NCBI RefSeq assembly: GCF_030269645.1
Contig: NZ_BSTR01000024.1
Coordinates: 1 to 64,000 of the forward strand
DNA: 64,000 nucleotides
Source: Actinokineospora sp. NBRC 105648
Lineage (GTDB): Bacteria; Actinomycetota; Actinomycetes; Mycobacteriales; Pseudonocardiaceae
Direction: 5' to 3'
This document shows positions 1 to 8,038 of the stretch, piece after piece. How positions within the stretch are numbered: position 1 is the stretch's first letter; every line of letters begins with the position of its first letter. The notes beneath the pieces are model-generated. The model worked only from the letters and a program-made list of their open reading frames with translations. It was not told where the DNA came from and did no database searches. The position numbers and the translations under genes were made by a program.

Positions 1-2
1 CC

Positions 3-128
3 ACCCCGTACAACCGCGTCGCGACCTGGGCCTGGTCCCACTGGCGCCGGCGCCACCAATACCGCGCCCAACAAGCCCACTACCAGCGCAGACAGACCCA
101 ATACTACGAAGTGCGGCTGGAGTACTAA
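3..128 (+). CDS. C-terminal end of a probable transposase (partial)
   Basis: Only the last 41 codons lie in the window, in the frame starting at base 3 and ending with TAA. The tail is very rich in Arg, Gln, His and Tyr ([20 protein letters not shown]) and resembles the basic C-terminus of IS4/IS701-type transposases of actinomycetes, as I remember them. A strong hairpin follows 10 bp after the stop. The catalytic part is outside the window, so family and integrity cannot be judged. It could also be the end of an unrelated basic protein. Confidence 0.45.
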   Translation, partial: TPYNRVATWAWSHWRRRHQYRAQQAHYQRRQTQYYEVRLEY

Positions 129-138
129 GCCGTAGCGA

Positions 139-168
139 CCGCCGAGGACGGGACACCGTCCTCGGCGG
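139..168 (+). terminator. Hairpin terminator after the partial transposase
   Basis: A perfect 13-bp inverted repeat (139-151 with 156-168) with a GACA loop is followed by CTTTC. It separates the upstream gene from serS. There is no long T-run, as is common for actinomycete terminators. Confidence 0.75.
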
Positions 169-223
169 CTTTCGGCGGTATCCCGGTCGAGGACCGCGAG
201 CGCGCGGACTACGCTCACGACCC

Positions 224-1486
224 GTGATTGACCTCAAGGTTCTGCGCGAAGACCCGGAGACCGTGCGTGCCTCGCAGCGCGCCCGCGGTGAGGACCAGGC
301 CGCCGTCGACGCCCTGCTCTCCGCCGACGAGCGCCGCCGCTCGGTGATCTCCCGCGCCGACACGCTGCGCGCCGAGCAGAAGCAGTTCGGCAAGCAGGTC
401 GGCAAGTCGCGCGGCGAGGAACGCGACGCGCTCCTGGTCAAGGGCAAGGAGCTCGCCGCCGAGGTCAAGGCCGTCGAGGCCGAGCAGTCCGAGGCAGAGA
501 CAGCTTTCGAGCAGGCCCACCGCGCCCTGCCCAACCTGGTCCACCCCGCAGCCCCGGTCGGCGGCGAGGACGACTACACGGTCCTCGACCACATCGGCAC
601 CCCGCGCGACTTCGACTTCACCCCACTCGACCACCTCGACCTGGGCGTCCGCCTCGGCGCCCTGGACATGGAACGCGGCGCCAAGGTGTCCGGCTCGCGG
701 TTCTACTTCCTCACCGGCATCGGCGCCCAGCTCCAACTGGCCCTGCTGAACATGGCCGCCGCCCAGGCCACCGCGGCGGGCTTCACCCTGGTCATCCCCC
801 CGGTCCTGGTCCGCCCGGAGATCATGGCGGGCACCGGCTTCCTCGGCGAACACGCCAGCGAGATCTACCGCCTGCGCGACGACGACCTCTACCTGGTCGG
901 CACCTCCGAGGTCGCCCTCGCCGGCTACCACGCCGACGAGATCATCGACCTGACCGCAGGCCCCCGCCGCTACGCGGGATGGTCGACCTGCTTCCGCCGC
1001 GAAGCGGGCTCCTACGGCAAGGACACGAGGGGCATCATCCGCGTCCACCAGTTCGACAAGATCGAGATGTTCTCCTACTGCAAGCCCGCGGAAGCCGAAG
1101 CCGAACACCAGCGCCTGCTCGACTGGGAGAAGGAGATGCTGGCCAAGATCGAGGTCCCCTACCGGATCATCGACACCGCCACCGGCGACCTCGGCACCAG
1201 CGCCCACCGCAAGTTCGACTGCGAGGCATGGATCCCGACTCAGCAGGCCTACCGGGAACTGACGTCCACATCGAACTGCACGACCTTCCAAGCCCGCAGG
1301 CTCGGAGTCCGCTACCGCGACGAGAACAACAAGCCGCAGACCGCCGCGACCCTGAACGGGACACTGGCGACCACCAGGTGGATCGTGGCTATTCTGGAGA
1401 ACCACCAGCAGGCAGATGGCTCGGTAGTGGTCCCGGAGGCACTACGACCATTCCTGGGCCTGGAAGTCCTCAAGCCGGTCAACTGA
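224..1486 (+). CDS. serS: Seryl-tRNA synthetase
   Basis: Charges tRNA-Ser with serine in the cytoplasm, using ATP through a seryl-adenylate. The 420-residue protein has the expected layout. Residues 1-110 form the long antiparallel coiled-coil arm that holds the tRNA, rich in Glu, Arg and Ala. The class II catalytic core follows: motif 2 around [14 protein letters not shown], the TSEVAL stretch, and motif 3 as GTLATTR near the C-terminus. Length matches bacterial SerRS. The start is GTG at 224, beginning [10 protein letters not shown], the normal SerRS N-terminus. It stands alone, followed by a gap full of repeats. A tRNA-Ser(UGA) gene lies far away at 53.7 kb. Confidence 0.97.
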   Translation: MIDLKVLREDPETVRASQRARGEDQAAVDALLSADERRRSVISRADTLRAEQKQFGKQVGKSRGEERDALLVKGKELAAEVKAVEAEQSEAETAFEQAHRALPNLVHPAAPVGGEDDYTVLDHIGTPRDFDFTPLDHLDLGVRLGALDMERGAKVSGSRFYFLTGIGAQLQLALLNMAAAQATAAGFTLVIPPVLVRPEIMAGTGFLGEHASEIYRLRDDDLYLVGTSEVALAGYHADEIIDLTAGPRRYAGWSTCFRREAGSYGKDTRGIIRVHQFDKIEMFSYCKPAEAEAEHQRLLDWEKEMLAKIEVPYRIIDTATGDLGTSAHRKFDCEAWIPTQQAYRELTSTSNCTTFQARRLGVRYRDENNKPQTAATLNGTLATTRWIVAILENHQQADGSVVVPEALRPFLGLEVLKPVN

Positions 1487-1523
1487 TTTCCATCCTGGGC
1501 GCTGGTTTCTGACTTGGCTAGAT

Positions 1524-1579
1524 TGCTCCCTGCTCCCTGCTCCCTGCTCCCTGCTCCCTGCTCCCTGCTCCCTGCTCTG
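1524..1579. repeat. Heptamer tandem repeat (TGCTCCC)n
   Basis: Seven perfect copies of TGCTCCC (1524-1572) are followed by a degenerate copy TGCTCTG. They lie 37 bp after the serS stop, within the 637-bp gene-free gap between serS and lhgO. The rest of that gap holds two palindromic elements and no convincing gene. Confidence 0.9.
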
Positions 1580-1648
1580 TTCTCGGTTCTTCTGCTTTCA
1601 GCTCCCTAATAGCTAAGCCCTACGGAACGCAACACCCGTTACGGATGT

Positions 1649-1789
1649 GCTCGATCTGGCGGACTCCCTTTGTGTGGGGGAGGAGTGCCGCTAACCTTGA
1701 CCTGGTGGTGGGGATGCCCTTCACCCCACGCTTTTTCCCCACAGCGGTGCTCTAGGGGCCCCGCGCAAAGGGAGTTCGCCAGATCGAGC
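1649..1789 (+). repeat. Palindromic interspersed element, copy 1
   Basis: A 141-bp element bounded by 26-bp terminal inverted repeats (24/26 matching) that start GCTCGATCTGGCGGACTCCC. Inside are G/C-rich blocks and a second inverted repeat (GTGCCGCT with AGCGGTGC) around a T-rich apical region, so the whole unit can fold as one long hairpin. It lies between convergent serS and lhgO. Compared with copies 3-5, its stem carries changes on both arms that keep pairing (CTGGCG with CGCCAG instead of CTAGTG with CACTAG). It has no coding capacity. Confidence 0.85.
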
Positions 1790-1871
1790 CTGCGTCTTAG
1801 TCGGGCAACCTGTACGAGCTACGCGTCCTGAACCGGGTGTAGCTCATCCAGGTTGCCCGACTTAAGAGCGA

Positions 1872-2011
1872 GCTCGATTCAGTGAACTCACTTCGTGCGG
1901 GGCCCCTAGAGCACCGCGGTGGTGAAAAAAGGGCGGGTGAAGGGCATCCCCACCACACGGCAAGTTTAGCGGTGCTCTCCCCCCACACGAAGTGAGTCCA
2001 CTGAATCGAGC
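1872..2011 (-). repeat. Palindromic interspersed element, copy 2 (inverted)
   Basis: A 140-bp copy of the same family in opposite orientation to copy 1; its terminal repeats match at 25 of 26 positions. The arm sequence GATTCAG pairs with CTGAATC, another compensated variant. Copies 1 and 2 with their flanks (about 1637-2026) make a palindrome of palindromes. The 82 bp between them is itself inverted (AGTCGGGCAACCTG at 1799 with its complement at 1849-1862, and GAGCTAC at 1816 with its complement at 1839). Confidence 0.85.
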
Positions 2012-2123
2012 ACATCCGTAGCGGGTGTTGTGTAGCGTTGGGCTTGATTTTTCGAGACAAAGACAAAAGAGTAATAGCCAGCAGGGCCGGGGAATTCTTC
2101 AATTGGGGATTGCGAGTCGGGTG

Positions 2124-3326
2124 TTAGGCGTTTTCCAGCACCTGATTTGCGATGTGGTTGCCGATTTCCAGGGCGCTCGTGGCTGCCGGTGATGGTGCGT
2201 TGAGCACGTGCACCTGGTCGCGGGCCGTCTCGATCAGGAAGTCGTCCACAAGGGATCCGTCTGGCAGCAGTGCCTGTGCTCGCACCCCTGCTCCACTTCG
2301 GACCAGATCATCCGCCGTCACCGCAGGGACCAGTCTGGCCAGGCTTGCGGCGAAGCGGGTCTTGGACAGGGAGCGGCGGACTTCGTCCAGTCCGACCGGG
2401 TACGCGTACTTGCGTGCCAGTCGCCAGGTGCCTGGGTAGCGGGCGGTGTCGACCAGGTCTGCCAGGGACACGTCTCGCCAGCGGTAGCCCTCGCGGCGTA
2501 GGGCGAGGACGGCGTTCGGGCCTGCGTGGACGCTGCCGTCGAGCATTCGGGTCAGGTGGACGCCGAGGAAGGGGAGGGTCGGGTCGGGGACCGGGTAGAT
2601 CAAGCCCCGGACCAGGGAGGCGCGTTCGGGTCGGAGCTCGTAGTACTCGCCCCGGAAGGGGACGATGCGGGCGCGCGGGGTCAGGCCCGCCATCTGGGCG
2701 ACCCGGTCGCTGTGCAGTCCTGCGCAGTTGACCAGGGCGTCCGCTCGGATGACGGCGTCGCCGGTGGCCACCTCGACACCGCCGCCCAGGCCGGCGCGGA
2801 TCGCCAGTGCCGGGGTGTCCAGTCGCAGGTCCGCGCCCGCCGCCGACAGTTCGCGCACGATCGCGGCGCAGACGGCCGGGAAGTCGATGATGCCGGTGCT
2901 CTCGACCCGCAGTGCCGCGACGGCCGCCACCTCGGGCTCGTACTCGCGTGCTTCCTCGGGGGTGATCAGCTTGGCCGGTACGCCGTTGGCCTCGGCGCGC
3001 TCGGCCAGGACGCGCAGCGCGGGGAGTTCGTCGGTCGAGGTGGCCACCACGAGTTTGCCGCACACCTGGACCGGTACGTCGTTGGCCTGGGCGTATTCCA
3101 CCATCGAGTGGTTTCCGGCGACGGACATCCGCGCCTTCAGCGAACCCGGCTTGTAGTACAGCCCGGCGTGCACGACGTTGGAGTTGTGGCCGGTCTGGTG
3201 GGCGCCCCAGCGGTCTTCCTTCTCCAGGACCGTGACCGAGAGTCCACGACTTACCAACGATCGGGCGACCGCCAGTCCGACGATCCCCCCGCCAATGACG
3301 ACTACGCTCCGCAACAAATACCCCAT
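2124..3326 (-). CDS. lhgO: L-2-hydroxyglutarate oxidase family FAD enzyme
   Basis: Predicted to oxidise L-2-hydroxyglutarate to 2-oxoglutarate with FAD, a metabolite-repair reaction linked to the TCA cycle. The N-terminus has a classic dinucleotide fold (VVVIGGGIVGLAVA, residues 8-21), followed by the LhgO hallmark GHNSNVVHAGLYYKPGS. The C-terminus holds the second FAD contact (GAGVRAQAL, then NAPSPAATSALEIG). Length (400 residues) is normal. ATG at 3326 is taken as the start although the ribosome site is weak; TTG codons four and five residues in are alternatives. Divergent from the membrane glycosyltransferase at 3403 and convergent with serS. Confidence 0.9.
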   Translation of the reverse strand: MGYLLRSVVVIGGGIVGLAVARSLVSRGLSVTVLEKEDRWGAHQTGHNSNVVHAGLYYKPGSLKARMSVAGNHSMVEYAQANDVPVQVCGKLVVATSTDELPALRVLAERAEANGVPAKLITPEEAREYEPEVAAVAALRVESTGIIDFPAVCAAIVRELSAAGADLRLDTPALAIRAGLGGGVEVATGDAVIRADALVNCAGLHSDRVAQMAGLTPRARIVPFRGEYYELRPERASLVRGLIYPVPDPTLPFLGVHLTRMLDGSVHAGPNAVLALRREGYRWRDVSLADLVDTARYPGTWRLARKYAYPVGLDEVRRSLSKTRFAASLARLVPAVTADDLVRSGAGVRAQALLPDGSLVDDFLIETARDQVHVLNAPSPAATSALEIGNHIANQVLENA

Positions 3327-3402
3327 CCCCGGTTACGCAATGGAAACACCCGGCCTCTAGCTTTGCGCGATCTGCTACCCATCGAAGGAAGCGGGTTCCA
3401 TC

Positions 3403-5151
3403 GTGAGCGCCACCGAGACCGAGGATCGGCTCGAGAAACCGGCCCCAGAGCGAAGTGTCGCACCAGCCCGGCCCGCCGTTTCTGTGAGACATCGCATCGG
3501 TGCGGTCGCCGCCGTGGTCACCGGGGTCGTCCTGCTCGCCGGGCACGCCGCGCTCTACGGGCACTGGATCATGGACGACGCGGCCATCACCTTCGGCTAC
3601 GCCCGCAGTGTGGCCGACGGCCTCGGGCCGGTGCTGCAGCCCGGCGCGGAACCGGTCGAGGGCTACTCGAACCCGGTCTGGCTGCTGCTGCTCGCCCTGG
3701 GCTCGGTGCTGGGCCTGTTCGACCACGGCACGATCCTCGGCGTCCCCGACTACGTGCTCTTCCCCAAGGCGCTGGCCCTGGCCTGCTGCGCCGGGGTGCT
3801 GACCCTCTTCTACTTCACCGCCAAGGCCATCACCGCCCGGCCGCGGACTGCCACGCTGCTGGCAGGCGGCGCGCTCGCGGCCACGCCGTCTTTCGTGATC
3901 TGGTGCTTTTCCGGCCTGGAGAACTCCGTCTACGCGCTGTTCGTCACCGCGATCGCCGCGGTCCTGGTCCGTGCGATCGCGTCCGACCGCCTGCTGCGCC
4001 CCGGCACCGCCGCGCTGGCCGGTGTCCTCGCCGCGGGCGCCGCGTTGAGCAGGCCGGACGGCGCGATCTACGCGGGCGCGTTCAGCCTGGTCGCCCTCGT
4101 CCTGCTCCGGCGCGAACGGCTCCGGGCCACCCTGGTCGCCGCCGCGGTGTCCGTCGCGGCCTTCGCGGTGCCCTTCGGCGGGTACGTCGCCTGGCGGTGG
4201 TCGGTGTTCGGCCTGCTGGTGCCCAACACCGCGGTGGCCAAGTCCCAGCCGCTCCCCGAGATCGAGGACCTCGGGACCGCTGGCAACCTGGTCGTCTACG
4301 CGGGCTGGCCGATCGTGCTGCTGGTCGTGGGCTGTCTCGCCGCCGTGCTCACCCGGCCCGTGCCCGAGCGCGCGCGGTTCACCGGGCTGCTCGTGCCGCT
4401 GGCCCTGGCCGTCGTCGCGTTCTGCGTGCTGCTGCCGGACTGGATGGGGGAGTACCGCTTCGCCACCCCGGTGTGGGTGCTGGGCGCGCTCACCGGCGCG
4501 ACCACGGTCACCGCGGTGTGGGACACCGTCCGGCCGCGGTCGAAGGTGCTGCTCGCCGGTGGGCTGGTGATCGCCGCGGTGCTCTCGCTCACCCAGCTCG
4601 TCGCCGCGGGCCGGGCGTTCCGGGCCGCGGTCAAGACCCCGATGTGCGTCGTGGTGGAGCGCGACGCGCGCACCCTCAACGGCTTGGCCGACATCCTCGG
4701 CGGCGACGACCTCAGCGCGGGCGTCATCGACCTGGGCGGCGTGGCGCTGGTCAGCAGGCTCCGGCTGGTCGACCTGGCCGGTCTGGGCGACCGGCGGATC
4801 GCGCGGTACCTCGGCGCGGGCGACCTGCCGGGCTTCCGCGACTACGTCCTCACCGAGGCCAAGCCCGATTTCATCACCCTGATCGGCACCTGGGACCGCA
4901 CCCTCGGTCTCCCCGCCGACCCCCGCTTCGCGCAGGCGTACGACCTCGTCTACCACTCGCCACCTGCGGAGGTCCTGAGCCTGGCCACCGACAACGTCGG
5001 CTTCTGGGTGCGCAAGGACCGCGTGCCCGACCCGGCCACCCTCGACGAGATGCGCGCCTACGCCGCCGCCCGGGTCGGCTCGCTGCCCGCCCGCAACGCG
5101 GCGGCCCCGCGGCGCGCCTGCGGCCCGGTGCTGCGCCGTGGTCAGACGTGA
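3403..5151 (+). CDS. GT-C type membrane glycosyltransferase (AftB-like)
   Basis: A 582-residue polytopic membrane protein. After about 30 cytoplasmic residues comes the first membrane helix and then an extracytoplasmic acidic loop, HWIMDDAAITFGYAR, the DD/DE loop typical of GT-C enzymes that use polyprenyl-phosphate sugars. The following PVEGYSNPVW is shared with AftB-like arabinofuranosyltransferases and related GT-C proteins, as I recall. Around ten hydrophobic segments follow, then a soluble C-terminal domain from about residue 405. Donor and acceptor cannot be read from the sequence; transfer of a pentose or hexose to a wall polymer is plausible in this neighbourhood. It may be transcribed with the sugar-nucleotide genes 76 bp downstream. 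Confidence 0.75.
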   Translation: MSATETEDRLEKPAPERSVAPARPAVSVRHRIGAVAAVVTGVVLLAGHAALYGHWIMDDAAITFGYARSVADGLGPVLQPGAEPVEGYSNPVWLLLLALGSVLGLFDHGTILGVPDYVLFPKALALACCAGVLTLFYFTAKAITARPRTATLLAGGALAATPSFVIWCFSGLENSVYALFVTAIAAVLVRAIASDRLLRPGTAALAGVLAAGAALSRPDGAIYAGAFSLVALVLLRRERLRATLVAAAVSVAAFAVPFGGYVAWRWSVFGLLVPNTAVAKSQPLPEIEDLGTAGNLVVYAGWPIVLLVVGCLAAVLTRPVPERARFTGLLVPLALAVVAFCVLLPDWMGEYRFATPVWVLGALTGATTVTAVWDTVRPRSKVLLAGGLVIAAVLSLTQLVAAGRAFRAAVKTPMCVVVERDARTLNGLADILGGDDLSAGVIDLGGVALVSRLRLVDLAGLGDRRIARYLGAGDLPGFRDYVLTEAKPDFITLIGTWDRTLGLPADPRFAQAYDLVYHSPPAEVLSLATDNVGFWVRKDRVPDPATLDEMRAYAAARVGSLPARNAAAPRRACGPVLRRGQT

Positions 5152-5227
5152 CTTGGAGCGGGTGAACCCGGACGGGGTACCTTCGCCCGGACGTACAGCC
5201 CGGGTGTGAACAACCAAGGAAGATCCC

Positions 5228-6325
5228 ATGATCCCGATCTCCGCCGTCGATGTCGTCGGCGCTGAACCGTTGGTCCTGGAAGTCCTGCGGTCCGGAATGA
5301 TCGCGCAAGGACCGATGGTCAAGCGGTTCGAAGACGCGTTCGCCGAGGTCGCCGGTGTGCCCCACGCGGTGGCGGTCAACAGCGGCACCACGGCTCTGGT
5401 CGCCGCGCTCCAGGTGCTCGACCTGCAGCCGGGGGACGAGGTGGTGACCTCCCCGTTCACCTTCGTCGCCACGCTCAACGCGATCCTCGAGGCGGGCGCC
5501 ACCGCGCGCTTCGCCGACATCGGCGAGACCGACTTCGCCCTGGACCCGGACGCGGTGGCCACCGCCGTCGGCCCGCGCACCAAGGTCCTGATGCCGGTGC
5601 ACCTCTACGGGCAGATGGCCGACATGGGCAAGCTCGCCCCGCTGGCCGAGGAGCACGGGCTGGCCGTGGTCGAGGACGCCGCGCAGGCCGTCGGCGCGTC
5701 CTTCGGGGGCCGCCAGGCGGGCAGCTTCGGGCTCGGCTGCTTCTCCCTCTACGCCACCAAGAACGTCACCACGGCCGAGGGCGGCGTGATCACCACCGCC
5801 GACGACCAGCTGGCCGACCGGCTGCGCGTGCTGCGCAACCAGGGGATGCGGGCGCGCTACCAGTACGAGGTCGCGGGCCACAACTACCGGATGACCGACC
5901 TGCACGCCGCCGTCGGCATCCCGCAGCTGGAGCGGCTCACCGAGCTGACCGCCGCCCGCCGGGCCAACGCGATCGCGCTGACCGCCGGGCTCGCGGGAAT
6001 CCCGGGCCTGCGCACCCCCGACGTGCTTGCGGGCCGCACCCACGTGTGGCACCAGTACACGGTGCTGCTCACCGACGAGGCCCCCGTCGACCGCGACGAG
6101 TTCGCCGCCAAGCTCGCCGAGCGCGGTGTCGGCAACGGCGTGTACTACCCGAAGCTGGTCTTCGACTACGACTGCTACCGCGACCACCCCGGGGTGATCT
6201 CCTCCCCGGCCCCGGTGGCCGCCTCCGTCGCCGCGCGGGCGCTGTCGCTGCCGGTGCACCCGAAGGTCACCGCCGAGAACATCGACCACATCGTCGCGAC
6301 CGTTCGGGAGGTGTTGGGCGCGTGA
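5228..6325 (+). CDS. DegT/DnrJ/EryC1/StrS sugar aminotransferase
   Basis: PLP-dependent aminotransferase of 365 residues that aminates a keto-sugar nucleotide. The PLP lysine lies in SLYATKNVTTAEGG, the cofactor-binding Asp in VVEDAAQAVGA, and the N-terminus has the usual NSGTTALVAAL phosphate cup. ATG at 5228 has a good ribosome site (AAGGAAG). It overlaps the next gene by 4 bp (GTGA) and forms an operon with a Gfo/Idh dehydrogenase and an LpxA-like acyltransferase. In the GnnA/GnnB and WbpB/WbpE pairs this enzyme installs the 3-amino group on a UDP-3-keto-GlcNAc(A). That role is inferred from context; the fold assignment is firm. Confidence 0.9.
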   Translation: MIPISAVDVVGAEPLVLEVLRSGMIAQGPMVKRFEDAFAEVAGVPHAVAVNSGTTALVAALQVLDLQPGDEVVTSPFTFVATLNAILEAGATARFADIGETDFALDPDAVATAVGPRTKVLMPVHLYGQMADMGKLAPLAEEHGLAVVEDAAQAVGASFGGRQAGSFGLGCFSLYATKNVTTAEGGVITTADDQLADRLRVLRNQGMRARYQYEVAGHNYRMTDLHAAVGIPQLERLTELTAARRANAIALTAGLAGIPGLRTPDVLAGRTHVWHQYTVLLTDEAPVDRDEFAAKLAERGVGNGVYYPKLVFDYDCYRDHPGVISSPAPVAASVAARALSLPVHPKVTAENIDHIVATVREVLGA

Positions 6326-7284
6326 GCACCGGTCCCCGGATCGCCCTCGTCGGCGTCGGCTCGATGGGTTCCCTGCACGCCAGGGTCATCGCCCAGTCAC
6401 CGGACTGCGAGCTGGCCGTGCTGGTCGACCCGCGCGAGGAGATCGGCACCGCGGTCGCCGAGCGCTTCGGCACCCGCTGGCGGCCCGAGCTCGGCGATCT
6501 GTCCGATGTGGACGCCGTGGTGGTGGCCGCGGCCACCGAGGCGCACCACGAGCTCGCCCTCCAGGTGCTCGGCCAGGGCACGCCGCTGCTGGTCGAGAAG
6601 CCGGTGTGCGCCAACCTCGAGCAGACCACCGAGGTGCTCGAGCTGGCCGAGTCCGCCGGTGTGCCGATCATGTGCGGGCTGCTGGAGCGCTACAACCCGG
6701 CGGTGATGACCGCGCTGAGCCTGATCGACGCGCCGGTGCACGTCGCGGCCAAGCGGCACTCGCCGTACGCGTCCCGGATCAAGACCGGGGTCGCCTGGGA
6801 CCTGCTGGTGCACGACGTGGACATCGCGCTGCGCTGCTTCGGCGGCGCCGAGCCGGTGGCGGTCTCGGCCGAGGTGGGCCAGTTCCACCCGGAGTCGGTG
6901 CCCGGCGCCGAGGACGTCGTCGACGCGGTGCTGCGCTTCCCGACCGGCGTCGCGGCTGTGTCGGCCAGCCGGATCGGCCAGCGCAAGATCCGCACGCTCG
7001 CGGTCTACGAGCTCGACCGGCTCATCGAGGTCGACCTGATCAGCCGCACGGTGACCATCAACCGCAGCGTCGCCCAGGACGCGTTCACCCCGGACGGCCG
7101 CGGCTACCGGCAGCAGAGCATCATCGAGATCCCCGAGCTGCTCACCGCCCGCGAGCCGCTGGCCACCCAGCTCGACCGGTTCCTCGACCTGGTCGCCGGC
7201 CGGGTGGACGCCGACGAGGAGCGCCGCTCGATCCTGCCCGCGCACCGCACCGTGGCCGCCGTCATGGCGCGCACCCAGGGCTGA
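6322..7284 (+). CDS. Gfo/Idh/MocA family sugar-nucleotide dehydrogenase
   Basis: NAD(P)-dependent oxidoreductase of 320 residues. The N-terminal Rossmann motif is VGVGSMGSLHARV, and the family signature EKPV appears in LLVEKPVCANLEQT. GTG at 6322 is chosen because it overlaps the aminotransferase stop (GTGA) and places the Rossmann fold at the N-terminus; an in-frame upstream extension to 6046 would run inside the previous gene. Predicted to oxidise the 3-hydroxyl of UDP-GlcNAc or a relative, as GnnA or WbpB do, supplying the ketone that the upstream aminotransferase uses. Substrate is inferred. Confidence 0.88.
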   Translation: MSTGPRIALVGVGSMGSLHARVIAQSPDCELAVLVDPREEIGTAVAERFGTRWRPELGDLSDVDAVVVAAATEAHHELALQVLGQGTPLLVEKPVCANLEQTTEVLELAESAGVPIMCGLLERYNPAVMTALSLIDAPVHVAAKRHSPYASRIKTGVAWDLLVHDVDIALRCFGGAEPVAVSAEVGQFHPESVPGAEDVVDAVLRFPTGVAAVSASRIGQRKIRTLAVYELDRLIEVDLISRTVTINRSVAQDAFTPDGRGYRQQSIIEIPELLTAREPLATQLDRFLDLVAGRVDADEERRSILPAHRTVAAVMARTQG

Positions 7285-7285
7285 C

Positions 7286-7972
7286 ATGGGCAACCGCATC
7301 CACCCGACGGCGATCATCGGGCCGGGCGTCGAACTGGGCGAGGGCAACGTCATCGGCCCGTTCTCGGTGCTGGTCGGCCCGGCCCGGATCGGCGACGGCA
7401 ACTGGTTCGGCCCGCGGGTCGACATCGGCCAGCCCGCCGACTACCGGGGCGGACCGCACCCGGTCGGCTGGGACGGCGAGACCGAGGGCGGCGGGGTCGT
7501 CATCGGTGACCGCAACACCCTGCGCGAGTCGGTCTCGATCACCCAGGGCATGTTCGCCACCACCGTCCTGGGCGACGACTGCTACCTGATGGGCCGCTCC
7601 TGGATCGCGCACGACTGCGTGGTCGGCAACGCGGTGACGATCACCAGCGGGGTGCAGGTGGCCGGGCACTGCTCGGTCTGGGACGGGGCGAACCTGGGCC
7701 TGGGCACGGTCGTGCACCAGCGGACGAACATCGGCCCGTGCGCCATGGTGGGCATGGGCGCGGTGGTGACCCGCGAGGTCGGCGCGTTCGCCAAGGTCGT
7801 GGGCAACCCGGCCCGCTCGATCGGCTTCAACACCGTGGGCCTGTCCCGCCGCGGCTGCGACGACGAGACCGTGCTCGCCCTCCAGCCCTACCTGTCGGGG
7901 GAGTCCGAGGTGCTGCCCGCGGGCGTGCCCGCCGAGGTCGTGGACCTGCTCAAGGCCTGGTCAGAGCGCTGA
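7286..7972 (+). CDS. LpxA-like left-handed beta-helix acyltransferase
   Basis: A 228-residue hexapeptide-repeat transferase. It reads as a full LpxA homologue rather than a generic acetyltransferase: it starts with IHPTAIIGPGVELGEGNVIG, has SWIAHDCVVGN, where His109 corresponds to the catalytic His of LpxA, and ends with VVGNPARSIGFNTVGLSRRG, which matches the LpxA segment that closes the helix. LpxA adds a hydroxyacyl chain to UDP-GlcNAc in lipid A synthesis, but this organism should have no lipid A. With the upstream GnnB/GnnA-like pair it probably N-acylates or N-acetylates a UDP-3-aminosugar. It begins 1 bp after the previous stop and ends at a strong hairpin. Confidence 0.85.
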   Translation: MGNRIHPTAIIGPGVELGEGNVIGPFSVLVGPARIGDGNWFGPRVDIGQPADYRGGPHPVGWDGETEGGGVVIGDRNTLRESVSITQGMFATTVLGDDCYLMGRSWIAHDCVVGNAVTITSGVQVAGHCSVWDGANLGLGTVVHQRTNIGPCAMVGMGAVVTREVGAFAKVVGNPARSIGFNTVGLSRRGCDDETVLALQPYLSGESEVLPAGVPAEVVDLLKAWSER

Positions 7973-7974
7973 AA

Positions 7975-8019
7975 CGCCGTTCGCCCGGTCGCGTGAGCAC
8001 GCGAACCGGGCGAACGGCG
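7975..8019. terminator. Bidirectional hairpin terminator
   Basis: A 15-bp GC-rich stem (CGCCGTTCGCCCGGT with its complement) plus five further pairs after a one-base bulge, around a GAGC loop. It fills the 66-bp gap between the convergent LpxA-like and WecB-like genes and can serve both. Confidence 0.85.
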
Positions 8020-8038
8020 ACCAGGCGTCAGAGCAGGC

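Noticed and set aside
1797-2102. Minus-strand open frame of about 100 codons in the serS-lhgO gap
   Set aside because: It runs through the palindromic element, has no family features and no ribosome site; the repeat structure explains it.
2308-5583. Very long minus-strand open frame opposite the GT-C gene
   Set aside because: Shadow frame of high-GC DNA; composition is Arg/Pro/Gly-rich and the plus-strand membrane protein has clear helices and motifs.
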